Translations under genes and position numbers: made by a program | Source of the DNA: Lepiota brunneoincarnata | Lineage: Eukaryota > Basidiomycota > Agaricomycetes > Agaricales > Agaricaceae | Length of the DNA: 64,000 nt | Assembly (NCBI GenBank): GCA_023014365.1 | Contig: JAEBUN010000004.1 | Coordinates: 1,860,001 to 1,924,000 of the forward strand | Direction: 5' to 3' | Shown here: positions 23,776-36,101 of the stretch, one piece after another | Numbering within the stretch: position 1 is the first letter of the stretch | Layout of the letters: each line of letters opens with the position of its first letter | The notes under the pieces: model-generated | What the model was told of the DNA's origin: nothing | The model's input: only the letters and a program-made list of their open reading frames with translations | Database searches by the model: none

Positions 23776-24965
23776 TTAGGACCGTTCACAAGGAAGAGAT
23801 GAGGCAGGAGGGGTGGGGGGGAGGGGGATTATAATTTCTCTTGTTCTGCTGGTACCGAGGAACCAGGGCGCTCCTGTAGCACTTGTTGGGTTTGACTTTT
23901 CCCCTGGGCGGGAATAGCAGGTGGAGTAGGCCACAGGAACATCGGGAGGAGGGGATAAGGGTCTTCCATCGAATGCTGAGGGAGGGAGCTCGGTATTGCC
24001 AAGGGAAATTTTCTCGTTGATGGCACGCAGCCTTGTCATTTCTTGCTCGAGAGCGTTAATGCGGGCCTTCAGCTCTTGGTTAGTTTTCTCGAGTAGCACG
24101 ATATGATTTGTTGCTGGGGATGGGGATATGGTAAGAGTCTAGGATACCAGGAGAGGAGGGGCAACTTACCTCGTTCCAAGAGGGATACCTTGCTACTCTT
24201 TTGGTTAGAGACAGGTAGAACGTCTTTGAGTTTGGCGTAGCCGTCACGCAGTTCGTCTCGTCGCCGCTGTTCTGCCTCGATCCGTTGCCTCCGAGTGGCC
24301 TCTTTGCGGGTATGAGCGAGGTTCTCCATGTTAAAAGCTGCGACGCCCATAGTGTCTTCTTCGTCCGAATCACGAGAGCGGCTGCGTCGTCTGCCTGATG
24401 AACTTGTTGGAGAGGGAGTTGGATTGTAACGGACGCTGGTACGGTGGACGAGGCTGTTTGCTCTGGAAGACGAAGGGGAGTTAACCCCACTGCTGTTTGA
24501 ATGGTGGTAAATTCCGTCCGCCGATGTGTCTGATCCGGAGACAGGGGGAGAGAGAGGATCATACATATCAGGGGATGGGGGTGGGGGAGAATTTGAAAGG
24601 GGCATGGAAACATGAGGCGGAGAGGACGAATACACGTTGGTCTGGTAGATATTGATGAGGTATCAGGGTAATGTTGGGATATGGCTGCATCCCTTGCTGG
24701 TGCAATTCTGGCACTAGTTGGCCTGTATGAAACGAGGAAGATAATCAGATCGAGGGCACGAGTTTCAGCGGAATGAAAGAAACACACGCGGCGGAGGGGT
24801 GTGTTGGACAACCTGATAGGCCCCCATGTGTCCATTGTAAGCCGCGAGGTTGTAGGTCGAAGGGTCCTGCTCTGTTGAGTAGAAACTATATGTCGGCGCT
24901 GAGATAGAAGAGTGATCCTCCTGGATGGTATGGTGGTGGTGGTGGTGGTGTTGTTGCTGGTCCAT
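23776..24965 (-). CDS. bHLH-leucine zipper transcription factor, copy 2
   Basis: This is a paralogue of the gene at 17687-18663. The ATG at 24965 begins MDQQQ and a run of histidines, then TIQEDHSSISAPTYSFYS. An intron joins HTPPPR to QLTNVYSSSPPHVSMPL. A serine-rich part (SGRRRSRSRDSDEEDTMG) precedes the basic region and helix 1 (RQRIEAEQRRRDELRDGYAK) and the loop (VSNQKSSKVSLLER). A phase-1 intron at the same place as in copy 1 precedes helix 2 (ATNHIVLLEKTNQELKARIN), followed by a coiled coil (EQEMTRLRAINEK) and a proline-rich tail. About 320 residues. It is probably a regulator of the same target class as copy 1; the targets are not known. Confidence 0.85.
24927..24957. repeat. Coding trinucleotide repeat (poly-histidine)
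   Basis: A GGT/TGG tandem on plus reads as CAC/CAT codons on minus and encodes the histidine run near the N-terminus of bHLH copy 2. Length variation between strains is likely. Confidence 0.75.
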
Positions 24966-25822
24966 TGGATGAGAAGAAGGTCGCTGGGGTAGTCGTGGAG
25001 AGAGAAGATGTAAGATATGGCAATTGAAAAAGAAGAAAAAAAGACGAAACAATGGCCTGAGTGATCAAAAGGAAGTCCTTGCAGAAGGACAAGAACCAAA
25101 AGCCGTTGGAACGCCACTCGGACTTCGGTCTTTGTTCGCGCTCTCCCGCGTTCCGGTGTCGTTTGTTTGGTTCCTGTGGCCCCAACTCCCCGTCCAACCC
25201 CCATCCAACCGCCCTTCCCCTTCCCCTTCCCTCCACCCATTCTCCCCCTCCCCGTTGATCCCATCGTCGGGCAGCCGGAATCTTAAATCCCACTATGGCG
25301 CTCCATTGAATTATTATGCATGTCAATATACGTATTACGATCTAGAACCCCATCCCTGTTTTTATCTGCCCATAATTATAGCCAGTGAATGTTCTGACAA
25401 CCTCTCGATGTCTCATATTCTATTGTGAGATTCGTTGCTTGAGAACACTTTAGAGGGGTCTTGTCCGACACGCCCAAGGGTCGGCCATGGACCCAGTTTG
25501 GACAATCTTCTCACCCTACTCAAACTCGACCTCCGAGTTCCTAACGGCTTTGACGTCCTGCTACGCTTGGCCCATTTGCTTTCCTAGGTTTACTTCTAGG
25601 CTCATTGGTGCATAGAGGCAGCGAGATCTCGGATAAATCACGATAGTTGAGCTCTCACGACAGGCAACTTCAACCGCCTCCCCACTCGGTACGATACGTA
25701 TGCTTTGTTCTCCTCTTCACGAAACGTTCTGTGCTTAATCTCTGCTCAGTGCAAGTCAATGCCTTCGAGCCACAGTTAATTGCTACGAGATCTGAATTTA
25801 ACGTCTGTGTGACGACTATTCA
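24966..25822. other. Divergent intergenic region of bHLH copy 2 and the serine-rich gene
   Basis: It contains an A/G-rich tract (about 25025-25045) and C-rich stretches (25180-25260), a composition typical of promoters and leaders in this genome. I see no coding evidence. Both flanking genes start outward from here, so it must hold both promoters. Confidence 0.5.
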
Positions 25823-28800
25823 ATGAACATCCCGAACGTCGCAAGCAACAATGGCACAACGCGTGCTTCTCAGACATCCTCCAAGACTGCCACGAATACA
25901 CTCACACCCACTTGGCGTCCACCAAAGACGCCTCTACCCCCTCACCGACTCGCCAAACTAGCGAATGCACTCGGTGTAGCTACTCCTATACCCAGTCATT
26001 CTTGTGCATCACCTGTCGCGTTCCTGGTCAGAGTCATCAGGTCCAACGGATCCATATCGACGCTCTCCTACTCCATCAACTCTTGTATCAGCCAGTTTCA
26101 ATAGCCCCTCTCCTATCAACTCGAGGTTTCTTTTGCACGTTCTCCCCCCTCTGAATTTTCCTTACGATCCTGACAACCCTGACGAGAATGATCTGCTACC
26201 GCCTTCATCTTATGCTTCCGGATATCATACCCAATTTCGTCGTGGGATTTTAGGTACCTGTATACTCCAGTTTCCAGTCCCAACTTTTAGCCATAGCGAA
26301 GGAGTACGCGTTGCCAAGTACCGCCGGCTTGGTTCTCTATCTCATCACCACCTCCCCTGCAGCGCAGAGCCCTTCAGGCCTATACCCTACTAATGCTATA
26401 CACGAGGAGGAACAGGACGAGCCTGGCCCTCGCCTTTCGGATGAGATCTGGAAACACCTTTGGACGAGGGTGATACAGACGGAGCAACGTGATGAAGGGG
26501 TATCCTCGAGGAGTGCTACGCCGAACCTCGTCGGTATGAGGATAGGCCTGGCCTCCCAATCAACTCCCCACCTTCTTGACACTATTACCTCTCCTCTTCG
26601 ACCCCTGATATCCACGCCTACCGTCGAGAATCATCAACCATTGTCTCATAGCCAGAACACCACACCGTCAACACCGTCCTCAAATCCTGACCCCCGTTCA
26701 AACAGCAAGTCGGCTGCTGGGTCTTCCGTCTCAAATCGAGGCCAGGATGACCTCGAAACTCCAGATCCATCAAATACATTTGTTGATGCTGAGGAACGGG
26801 CTCGATCGCTTGATCTTCCGGGTCTACGGTCATCGTCACTAATACCTATACTTGCCAAGGTGGAGTTTGATATCGATCGCCGAAAGGCAGCCTGGTATGA
26901 CCCTTGGTTGAGGAGCCGGAAAGCCAATCATGCCAAACGAGCAGAGAGCAGATTGGGTAGGAAGGGGAGCGCTGGTCGGGAGGGAGTTCTAGACGGGCAA
27001 GGGCGCCAACCACCTATTCAGCTAATCATCGGACGACAACAAACAACTAGTCCTGTCCCAGCCACGGTATCATCAGCAGAGGGTGAGGTTTGCAAGGGCC
27101 AAGAAGAGTGGGTGTGCAAGGATAATGAATTAGGGAATCAGGAACAAGCAAATTCCGATTATCAGCAACTCTCTGATACTTATGATTTGGGGGGTGAGGA
27201 TACCGACACAGACGAGGCCGAGTTCGATGATGATGAAGCAACAGCTAGGGTTCCCGCCACTGGGGGCAAGGATCCATTAGCGGATGTATTTGGAACAGAT
27301 GCTGATACTTGGACCGATATCCATGCTGCCAAGGCTGGCGTGAAACCATTTCAACCCGAACGTGGTCCATCTTGCTCTGACAGCTGCTGATTTAAACGCG
27401 TTGTCTGTCGAGCTAGATGAACATGATTCGAATATTCGGCCCGAAGAACAAGAAGTGCGAGAACTACTGGGTCAAATTTCACTGTCCTCGCCTCCCTTGC
27501 AACCTCCTTCAATGCCGGTGCATATCACCAAGAAACATATACCGCCTCCGCTTGTTCTTGCAGTAAATGAGAACCCGAAGGACCTTGTGTTGCCCCTGGA
27601 GTCGAGTCCTATGCCCAGTAGTGCAGGGAGCGCCAATCTCCCGTACCTCAATGGTTCCTCGCCACACAATTCATCGAGTAAGGAGCTTGTTGATACAGAA
27701 GGAAAAGAGGAGGAGTTTGATGACCGGTATACCCGAGTACGAAGTCCTGCGGAGTCTGAGAAGAGGGCTGGGACCATCTATGACGACCTGGATCTGGGCT
27801 TGGACCCGACCGAGGAAGTGAGTGAATGTTATCACTCCCTCTGGAGTTTGCTGAGCTCGCAATAGTTTGATGAGGATGACCCGAATGATCGTCGCAAGAG
27901 CCAGCTTTTGCTCAAGGCACAACTTGATGAAATCGAGCGGGTGAGCTCACAAATTCATAGAAATTCGATGATGTGTTACCCTGATCTCGTTCTTATTGCA
28001 GACTATGGCACAACTTTCCCCCCGAATGCTCAAGACGGATCTCGAAGAGGAGCAGAGCCTCATTTCGGCTTCATTATCGCCAAGGAATCCTGGCTCTATC
28101 TCACTTTCTCCTAGGCCCGGGATGCTGAACGGTGATTATTATCCCCCCTCACCTCGTGAAAAACCTGGATTGGCTGTTGCCCGGTAAGTCAAGAGGTTTA
28201 TTGGCCAATGGGACAACTAACAAGTATCAGACCTAGGACTTCAAGTCATCCAGACCTTGTCCATGGCCCGTGAGTTCTAATTTGAGGGGTTTTTGGTGAA
28301 TGATTGGCTCATTTTGTAGTCCTCGGATCTCAAGTCAACAGGCATGGCCTGCTGTATCTTTTACATCGATTCGAGACAGTCAAGGTCTCGGAGCCGCTAC
28401 CCGGACGGATGGGCCTCCTTCACCTCCTCAATTAGCGTTGAACGGTGTGACAACTTCGGCTCCCAAGTCATTTGTTCCAGCTCTGAAGACGTCTTCCAAT
28501 GTGGTTTCGGCGGAGACAGAGCGAAGGAAGCGGGAGTTGGAAGAAGAATACCCAACTTTGGCAAAGTCGGCTAGTCCAGTGCCAAACTCTACTGCGGAGT
28601 CTCCAGTCATACCCCTGTCACCGGATCCTTTTGGGCGATACCCTTCTACTCCTGACTTTTCGGCTAATTCGCGTCTGTCAAATTCCTCCCTGCACCAATG
28701 GGACACAGTGACCGTTGGCCGGGGGTCTATCTCGCTGGAACCTGTTGCGGAAGATGCGGTGCCGTCCGCGCCTCAAGGCAGGAGCCGGTCTGCCACCACG

Positions 28801-29920
28801 AGTCGCTTCTCGGCTGATTCAATTACCGGAGAGGACATTGTTTCCGTCAAGCCTAGCATGAGGACCACTTTAATGACCGTGAAGAGTATCAAAAAATTGT
28901 GGAGAAAGAGTAATAATAAATCCAACTCTCATAATACTTCAACAGCCTCCTCTGGGCGTAGTTCTCCTCATGTTCTGCCAATGCGCCCTGAACGGCCCTC
29001 GCAGGAAACCATGGACTTGCCCGATGTTGCGCATCCGCTCCCGACACCACTCAACTTGAAAGGCTACTCACCCCAGCCTGACACACCCCTTCCTCGCACA
29101 CCTCACCGGATGTCTCAGGGTCAGTATAACCGCCCGCGTACATCACAGGACCAATATAACGCATCTCGAATCTCGCACGATCAAACAAATGTGCCGGGCG
29201 CCCAGAACTTGAATGTGCCCCAATCGAAGCAAGGGCCTCAAGCTCCTCCTAGCCCCAATCAAGGACTTATTGTGCCGATCCCAAACCCAGGTCTCGCTGT
29301 TCCGCCCCCGAATTCCAGGCCTTATAGCCCCTCCTTTCATGGGCAGGACTACAAACCTTTCGCCGATCATCGCTGCTCAAATGCTCCCCGGACGAGGTGG
29401 ATCAACCCTGGACAAACTTCATTTTGACCAGGAATCGCCATATCCCGTTCGTGTTCCTAGTGCACCCCGATATTCGCCTCGTCTGGCCTCTCCGCCTCCA
29501 CTCCCCCCTGTGCAACCGCAAGTTCCCCCTCAAGTACCGGAAAAAGATAAACCCACGGCCCGTAAGTCGATATTAAAAGCCTTCCAGAAGGCTACCGGAA
29601 CTGGACCTTTGCCTTCACCGACAGAACCTAGAGCCAGCTTTGATCGGCAGAATCCAAACGGACGATCCCATAGACCTAGTTTCCACTCCGCGAAAGGTTC
29701 CGTGGCCTCGTCCATGAACGATGTCCCTCCAAGTCCACAAATCCCGGAGCAATTCATCAGTGCAAACACTATGGCCCCACACGACAATCGAGAATCTGTG
29801 CGGTCGCGGCCGACGACATCTTCGACCGATTCGGGGATCTCACAGCAGCGCCTTGGGCGCTCGGGTTCGCCACCTCGATCGATGGCTTCTTCACGAGATT
29901 CACAAGAGTACCAGACCTAG
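25823..29920 (+). CDS. Large serine/proline-rich conserved fungal protein, unknown function
   Basis: I know of no named domain for it; the N-terminal pattern WRPPKTPLPPHRLAKLANAL resembles hypothetical proteins common in Agaricomycetes. The order is: the N-terminal motif, DPYRRSPTPS, YASGYHTQFRRG, AIAKEYALPSTAGLVLYL (a short ordered core), LSDEIWKHLWTRVIQ, DRRKAAWYDPWLRSRK, an acidic region (EDTDTDEAEFDDDEA), LTAADLNALSVELDEHD, and a basic SIKKLWRKSNNKSN motif in a long disordered tail rich in Ser, Pro and Gln. True introns are visible (for example near 26253-26290, 27816-27866 and 27939-28001). Three places need the frame to move by one base with no good intron: 26012-26013, 27349-27351 and 29358-29360. 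In each, removing one base from a short homopolymer restores smooth coding. About 1,200 residues. Confidence 0.7.
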
Positions 29921-30433
29921 TTTCGATGTGTCACAGTTTGAAATAGTGTCACCAAAAACCTCTACATTAACATACCCATATCACGGGCTTGACCATCAGT
30001 GAAATTGCTATATAATTCTCTGGCGGAATATATCGGAGCTCGCATGATTTCGGATGCAGTAATCACTACTTACCAGTCACGCTTTGATAACGTTCTCATT
30101 GGTTCGGATTATCTCCACACGTCTGTAATTTAACATTATTTTGGGCTTTCAGCTTTCGGATTTTTATTCTGTATCATCTGATTCTCTTTATTACGCCTCA
30201 ATGTCGCCTCCAGCGAACAGAATCTCCATATAAAACCGAAATGGCATACCACGAACATCCACCACGATGAATTGCTCATCGCCAGGAAAGCAACATTTAC
30301 AAGGTGACGAAAGAGGGTATAAGGTTGCCAGAAAAGAAAGAGTAGGAATACACAGCCGAAAAAGGACATTAGACTGTAAAACTTCCGCGAAGTGAATAAA
30401 TAGAACCGGTAATATCATGTGGATACAAGTGTC
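29921..30433. other. Convergent intergenic region
   Basis: This lies between the serine-rich gene and the chitin synthase stop codon, both of which end here. It is relatively AT-rich and should carry both 3' untranslated regions. The weak frames on minus (30136-30418) are not supported. Confidence 0.5.
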
Positions 30434-33400
30434 CTAGAAGCCGATTAGTCGGAGCAAGAGGTAGAGAAGGGACCCTGTGAAGCGGATCGCTGATAGACCG
30501 GCACTGGAAGAGTATTCTTGTTAGCACCCCAGAGAATACTAGAAGACGCCGGATAGCGTGGGGTTACTTACAAGGCATAGAATAAAAACGTCAGGTACGG
30601 GTTGAATGCGGCCCCAACAGATTTAAAATGGTCAGCCACCCAGTCAGTGAAGACCTTTGAAGTGAAGATGATGATCAGGAGCCTGAGAAGATCGGATAAT
30701 CAGAACCGAGTGCAACAGTGGGAAGATTATGCAAATGAAGGTCGGATGGACCATTGTCATGGTCCGAAGAGAACACCCACATGTTGGAACCAACCCAAGC
30801 AAGGACAACGTTCGTGCGACTATTCCTATCGTGGTCGGCCTGTTTGGTTGCAGCGTCTCTATGTTCTTTTTCCTCGGGTGGCTTGATCTTGAGAGCACTT
30901 CTTGAAGCGGCCCAGAGCCGTTCAACATCTTCCCTCGCAGTTGGCAATTCGACTTCCATCATCTCCTTGCCATCTTCGCCCTTGATTTTTTTAGCACCAC
31001 CAAGATCTTTTGCTGCCCCATTGTCTCCCTTTGTACCCCATGTTACATCATGCAGGTTGCACATCGCGTACATCATCAGGATGTTGACGTATGAAGGCAA
31101 CAGAAACATGTACTGCACGAACGACGTGAACATGTGCCAGGGTTCAAAGTGCATGAAGGAGCCAATAAAGTAAAGACCATAGGTGGCGAGAACAGCAACG
31201 ACGATCTCTTGCAAAGTGGCGTTGTTTTTTAAGAGTCTGTACAGAAAATTCGGTATGAGAGCCTGGGAAGAGGCGATTAGACTCACTCTGGGAAATTCTT
31301 CCAGCCGTCGACGTTATGGGGCACGGCCAAATATACTGTGTATGCAGCACACCATGTCGCAATGATGTTACAGAGACCGAAAAGGAACATTGCGATTGTG
31401 TATGCCCATTTAGAACCCTGAGGGCGATTTCCTAGAGAACAGACCAGAACGACGAAGAGGATACCAATATAGAGGTTAAGAAAGATTTCAAAGACCGCTT
31501 TTCCTGCGCCGCGGCTGAGGAATTTAAAGGCGTCTGTGCCTACATCGGCGGTGGCAGAGGAGACAAGCTATGTCAAAGAGTTAACTTCGTTCTTGTGTCT
31601 GAAAACAGACTCACGAAGAAGAAAGCCAGGTAATAATTAGCCAAGGAAGTCCACGTGAACACAAGTTGCACGGCAGTTGTAAAGAAACTCGAACTGGTAT
31701 AGAATTTTCAGCGGATTGAAACAAATTCACCATACAATTACTTACTTGCAGAAGAAGTTTGCGAAAGAAACCCTGGCCAGATGTCCAAATACGGAAGAAG
31801 AATACCGTAGCATGAATCGAGGCAAAGAGAGAACCATTCAACCATCGACGACGTTGGGAAATGAACTCGGGCACCTGGAGGGACAATTAGCCTGGAAGGC
31901 TCAAGTGTTCAATCGGTACTGACAGTTGTAGGGACATCAGTTGAAGCCTTTGCACTTTTGACATACTTGAGACTGTAAATCGTGTCAGCCGTGCATGGGC
32001 AAGTTGTAGACATGTAAGACTCACGTCCATGCCTCCCGCTTCTTGGTTACAATTTCAAAGCACAGAATGCGATCCTCAGCAAGATACATGTTTCTCTATC
32101 GCAGAATGGGTTTCACACATATAGTAGGCAGTAAGACGGAATGAGCACACCTCGAAAAGGCCAGCCGCACTCGTCCCACCATGCATAGTCTCACCCTTGA
32201 AGTAAGATGCGAGAGGTCCCCTTCCATCTGGTCCATTCAAGAGGGCTCTGTAACGATAGGCGCTGAATGCACCAGGCAAAACACTGATATAACCGAAAAC
32301 GCTCTATTGGAAGTGGTTATGGCGTAAGTGTGGGGATCTTGGGCAAAAAATTCAGATGAACTCACCTCCAAGGGCTTGTCGAGAATGTTGGATATTTTGT
32401 ACTAACAGAGAAAAGATGATGGGACACGTAAAAGATAAAATGATCGACGATAAATACCTCGAAGTTTTGTGATGCAGCGAGGGGGCTCGTCAGTAAGAGA
32501 CTACACCCACGTCCCGTATCGACACAGATTCTGGAAGTTCGGTTGAGAGGATGATCTATACGCGGCTAGGGATGTGCTCTCACTCGCCACAAGCGCCGCC
32601 GACACCTTTATGCTTGTCGAAGCCTGCAGGGATAAGCCAGCGGCAACATGACCATATGAGGATTACTTACACTTCCAAAGTTCATATATTGAAGTACCTG
32701 TCGGTTTGGTACCGACGTCAAGCAGGACACAAACTAACATTGACATTTTGAGAGACCGATCGTTATGCCTAAAGGAAGGCCATACCATTGGGTTTGATGA
32801 GAGGTCCGAACGCATTGAAGAACCAACGATGACTGTTTAGCTTCTTTTTGTTCTGTTCCTTGAGACAGAAGAGGATCTGGACGGGGCACGAGCCCTGCGA
32901 AACCTCTCCTGTCTCGGTGACAACAACGCTTGAAGTGTACCTGAAGAAGCCTGAGATCTATATTCAAAAGTTGTGGGAGGGGGCTGACTCGAAAATATGG
33001 GCTGTCACGTCTTTTCCTGCAATTGAATCCTTGGCGATACCTTCTTGGTAACAACCCATCTGGTAGATATAATATGAAGAGATGTTCGACTAACAGTTGC
33101 TATGAAGACGAACCAGAGTGAGCACTTGAAGAGTGCGTTTATTGATCTTGCTTCTCCCATCAGAGACGACGCAAACGACGACCTTTTTCCATCCGTCTCT
33201 GCCCCAGGTTTTTGAGCGTTCCCTGCCACATAGGTGAGCAATATTCTTAATCACGCTAGTGGGAACCTTTAGTATACGAAAGATGGAAGGCGGTTGGGGA
33301 CGCACGCGTTCATTGTCCGGACAAAAAGGACTTCATCTTCGTTGTACATAGTCATGACAATAAATAGCTCTGTCTGCCGGTTGTAAAGATAGGGCCGTAG

Positions 33401-33905
33401 GGAGTACCTCGAGGACATAAAATTATCGGGGTCACAAGTGGCAGCGGTGTACCTCATCTTGGACATCTCTTCGACGTGCTGCATTCCTGCTGGAATAATC
33501 GTGGCAGGTACGGGAACATCCAACACCAAGTTTCCTTGAAAGAGTTGGACTTGACGTACGGATCGCCTCTTCAGTAGCTTCTCTCTAGCGTCGGACCAGC
33601 CTGTGTGGGTAGGTTGGAGGTATTGGGCCGGTCTCTGGGGAGGATACTGTTGGGGTTGGTAAGGTATGGATGGTACAGGGGGTATGTGATGCTGCGAAGT
33701 CGGGGCCTGGGCCATTTCATACGGAACGAGGTGAGCTTGAGATCCAGCATAGCTACTCTGGTATGATTTGGCGGATTTGGCGTCCCAGTTGGGTTGAGCA
33801 TCATAGTCGTTGTCATAATTCCCGCCTATGAGAACCGTTGTAATTGTGGCTCAGCGAGAGGGAGTCATACTCACGACCGTAGGGAACGTTCTGTTGGTAG
33901 GCCAT
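30434..33905 (-). CDS. Chitin synthase (division 1, class I-III type)
   Basis: The enzyme makes chitin from UDP-N-acetylglucosamine at the plasma membrane for the cell wall and septa. The ATG at 33905 reads [10 protein letters not shown], then a disordered Tyr/Gln/Pro-rich N-terminus. The typical pre-catalytic block follows ([46 protein letters not shown]), then [20 protein letters not shown], the core ([36 protein letters not shown]), the catalytic acid region ([12 protein letters not shown]) and the product-binding QRRRW with WLNGSLFA at about 31.85 kb. Seven or so membrane helices follow to a final [11 protein letters not shown]. All key residues are present. There are about 17 introns and about 880 residues. 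It is divergent from casein kinase 1. The exact class needs a tree. Confidence 0.94.
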
Positions 33906-34843
33906 TGTGCTAAGGAATGGCTAACGGAAAGGAGAGCGATAAAAGTGAACGGCTAGCCTGGGAGCTGCAGCTCGCACCAGAAAAAGAGTGTGATGAAGGC
34001 GAGAGAGCGTAGTGGTATTGTTTAGAGAGGGAAGAACAAGTAGGAAGACAAGTGTGTGAATCTAATTGTCAACAAGCCAATGCTCAAACAGGCAATCGGT
34101 GAGCCATGTGCTTTGCTCGCCACTGTTCACTGCAATAAACCAACTGTCAGTTGGGGTCAGATGGAAGAGCAGCTGAACACACAACACTGATCTGTCCGAC
34201 AATAACGACGGCATCAGCAGCAGGAGGCAGATGCAGAGGGGGTAAATAAATATAATTTAATTAATTAGTAATATTCATCCATCGATCACTTTCAAACTCC
34301 GCAGACACAGCTTGTCTGGCGGCCCTTGTCTGGCGCTACAGCCTCCTGACTTGTTTCCTCCACACCTGAAAGCTCTTTCTCTCTTCTCTCTCCATATCCC
34401 TCCTGCCTCTCCTCTTCTCCTGCAATACTCCATTGTCCCGGTCAGTGTTTCTCTTCTCAAATTTTTTTTGTAGCCTGTTCGTACCCACCCCTCCTTGATC
34501 ACGCACTCACCCACCCCCGCCACCTCGCTCTGCGCGGTGCTTCAACGTGGCCAGTCAATCATCTTCGCCTCTGGCTTCTTCAGCGCTCCGTCCCCGCCCT
34601 TCCTATTGCCTCATTTATCTCGCCCGCCCTGCGTCGTCAGCCGCCCACTACACTCATGTTACGTGTAGTGACAGCATCTGATCCACATGTTCTCCAGCCC
34701 TTTCCCGTCCAAATGTACTAGAAAACCCTTTGATTGATTCCTCCTCTCTTTGTCCCTTCTTTCTTCCCCCGCACTACCATCCTCTCGTGCCGCGTGCTGA
34801 CGCTCTTAATTCCCACCCTCCTAGCCAACGAAAACAAACAAGC
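33906..34843. promoter_or_regulatory. Divergent promoter of chitin synthase and casein kinase 1
   Basis: About 940 bases lie between the two start codons. A strikingly AT-rich block (about 34240-34275, with TAATTTAATTAATTAGTAATATT) sits in the middle, and the 500 bases before the kinase are strongly CT-rich, as usual for basidiomycete leaders of highly expressed genes. The leader may contain an intron, but I cannot place it. Confidence 0.5.
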
Positions 34844-36101
34844 ATGGCCGACTCTTCGACTCACAGATTAGATCTTCGAGTGGGCGGCAAATACAGACTC
34901 GGAAAGAAGATTGGCTCAGGCTCCTTTGGTAATTTGTTCGTCTCCTGTCCTGGGCTCCCTTCTCACCTCGTCTCTTAGGTGACATCTACCTCGGCATCAA
35001 CATCATCTCCGGGGAAGAGGTTGCTATCAAACTTGAATCAGTCAAAGCCAAGCATCCCCAGCTTGAATACGAGTCTAAGGTCTACAAGACTCTAGCGGGT
35101 GGCGTTGGAGTCCCTTTCGTTCGCTGGTACGGCACAGAATGCGACTACAACGCCATGGTTCTCGACTTGCTTGGGCCCTCTCTCGAAGACTTGTTCAATT
35201 TTTGCAACCGCAAGTTCAGTCTCAAGACTGTCCTTCTCCTTGCAGACCAGTTGGTCAGTTGTCCTATCTCTGCACCCCCAAACCACTCTATTCATCGTTT
35301 CCTCCAGATTTCTCGCATTGAATATATCCACTCGCGCAATTTCATTCACCGAGATATTAAGCCCGATAACTTCCTGATGGGCATCGGAAAGCGCGGTAAT
35401 CAAGTCAATGTCATCGACTTCGGTCTCGCAAAGAAATTCCGCGATCCAAAGACCCACCTCCACATCCCGTACAGAGAGAACAAGAATTTGACGGGTACCG
35501 CTCGCTACACCTCCATTAACACCCACCTTGGTGTTGAACAAGCTCGCCGGGATGACTTGGAATCACTCGCTTACGTTCTCATGTACTTCCTCCGCGGCGC
35601 CCTCCCCTGGCAAGGTCTTAAGGCTGCTACCAAGAAGCAAAAGTATGACCGTATCATGGAGAAGAAGATGACCACTCCCACCGACCTCCTTTGCCGTGGC
35701 TTCCCCAACGAATTTGGCATCTTTTTGAACTATACTCGCGCTCTTCGCTTTGACGACAAGCCTGACTATTCCTATCTTCGCAAGCTCTTCCGTGATCTCT
35801 TCGTTCGCGAGGGCTATCAATATGACTATGTCTTTGACTGGAGTGTCCAGCGCAACACTCAGGAAGACGCCGCTGCCAGTAGTAGCTCCAAGGCCGTCGC
35901 TGGCCGCAGGAAGATTGTCCAAGAGGAGGAGGATCATCGTGCCAGTGATCGCATGTAAGCAGCAATTGCGTTGTGCATGAAACTCATGTGTTGATAATCA
36001 TCCATAGGCTCCGCTCCCACACTCGCCAGGCCCAGCAGGCTACGCCAGGGGCTGTAGGCCAACAGCGTGTTACCCGCGGACGTGACGCCGAACTTTGGTA
36101 A
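34844..36101 (+). CDS. Casein kinase 1 (CK1 delta/HRR25 type)
   Basis: This Ser/Thr kinase acts in DNA repair, vesicle traffic and growth control. The ATG at 34844 gives [20 protein letters not shown], and the glycine loop [14 protein letters not shown] is joined across an intron (about 34930-34978). The ATP lysine is in [20 protein letters not shown]. The catalytic loop is [14 protein letters not shown], the magnesium motif [12 protein letters not shown] (DFG), and the CK1 signature [21 protein letters not shown] substrate-side block follows ([14 protein letters not shown]). The tail is short (about 50 residues after the kinase fold) and Ser/Arg-rich, ending GRDAELW, without a prenylation motif. 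It has three or four introns and about 355 residues. It looks fully functional. Confidence 0.95.

Noticed and set aside
27340..27420. A 55-base intron (27362-27416) joining the two frames of the serine-rich gene
   Set aside because: It would remove LTAADLNALSVEL, which looks coding; a one-base change in TTT at 27349-27351 keeps a smooth reading.
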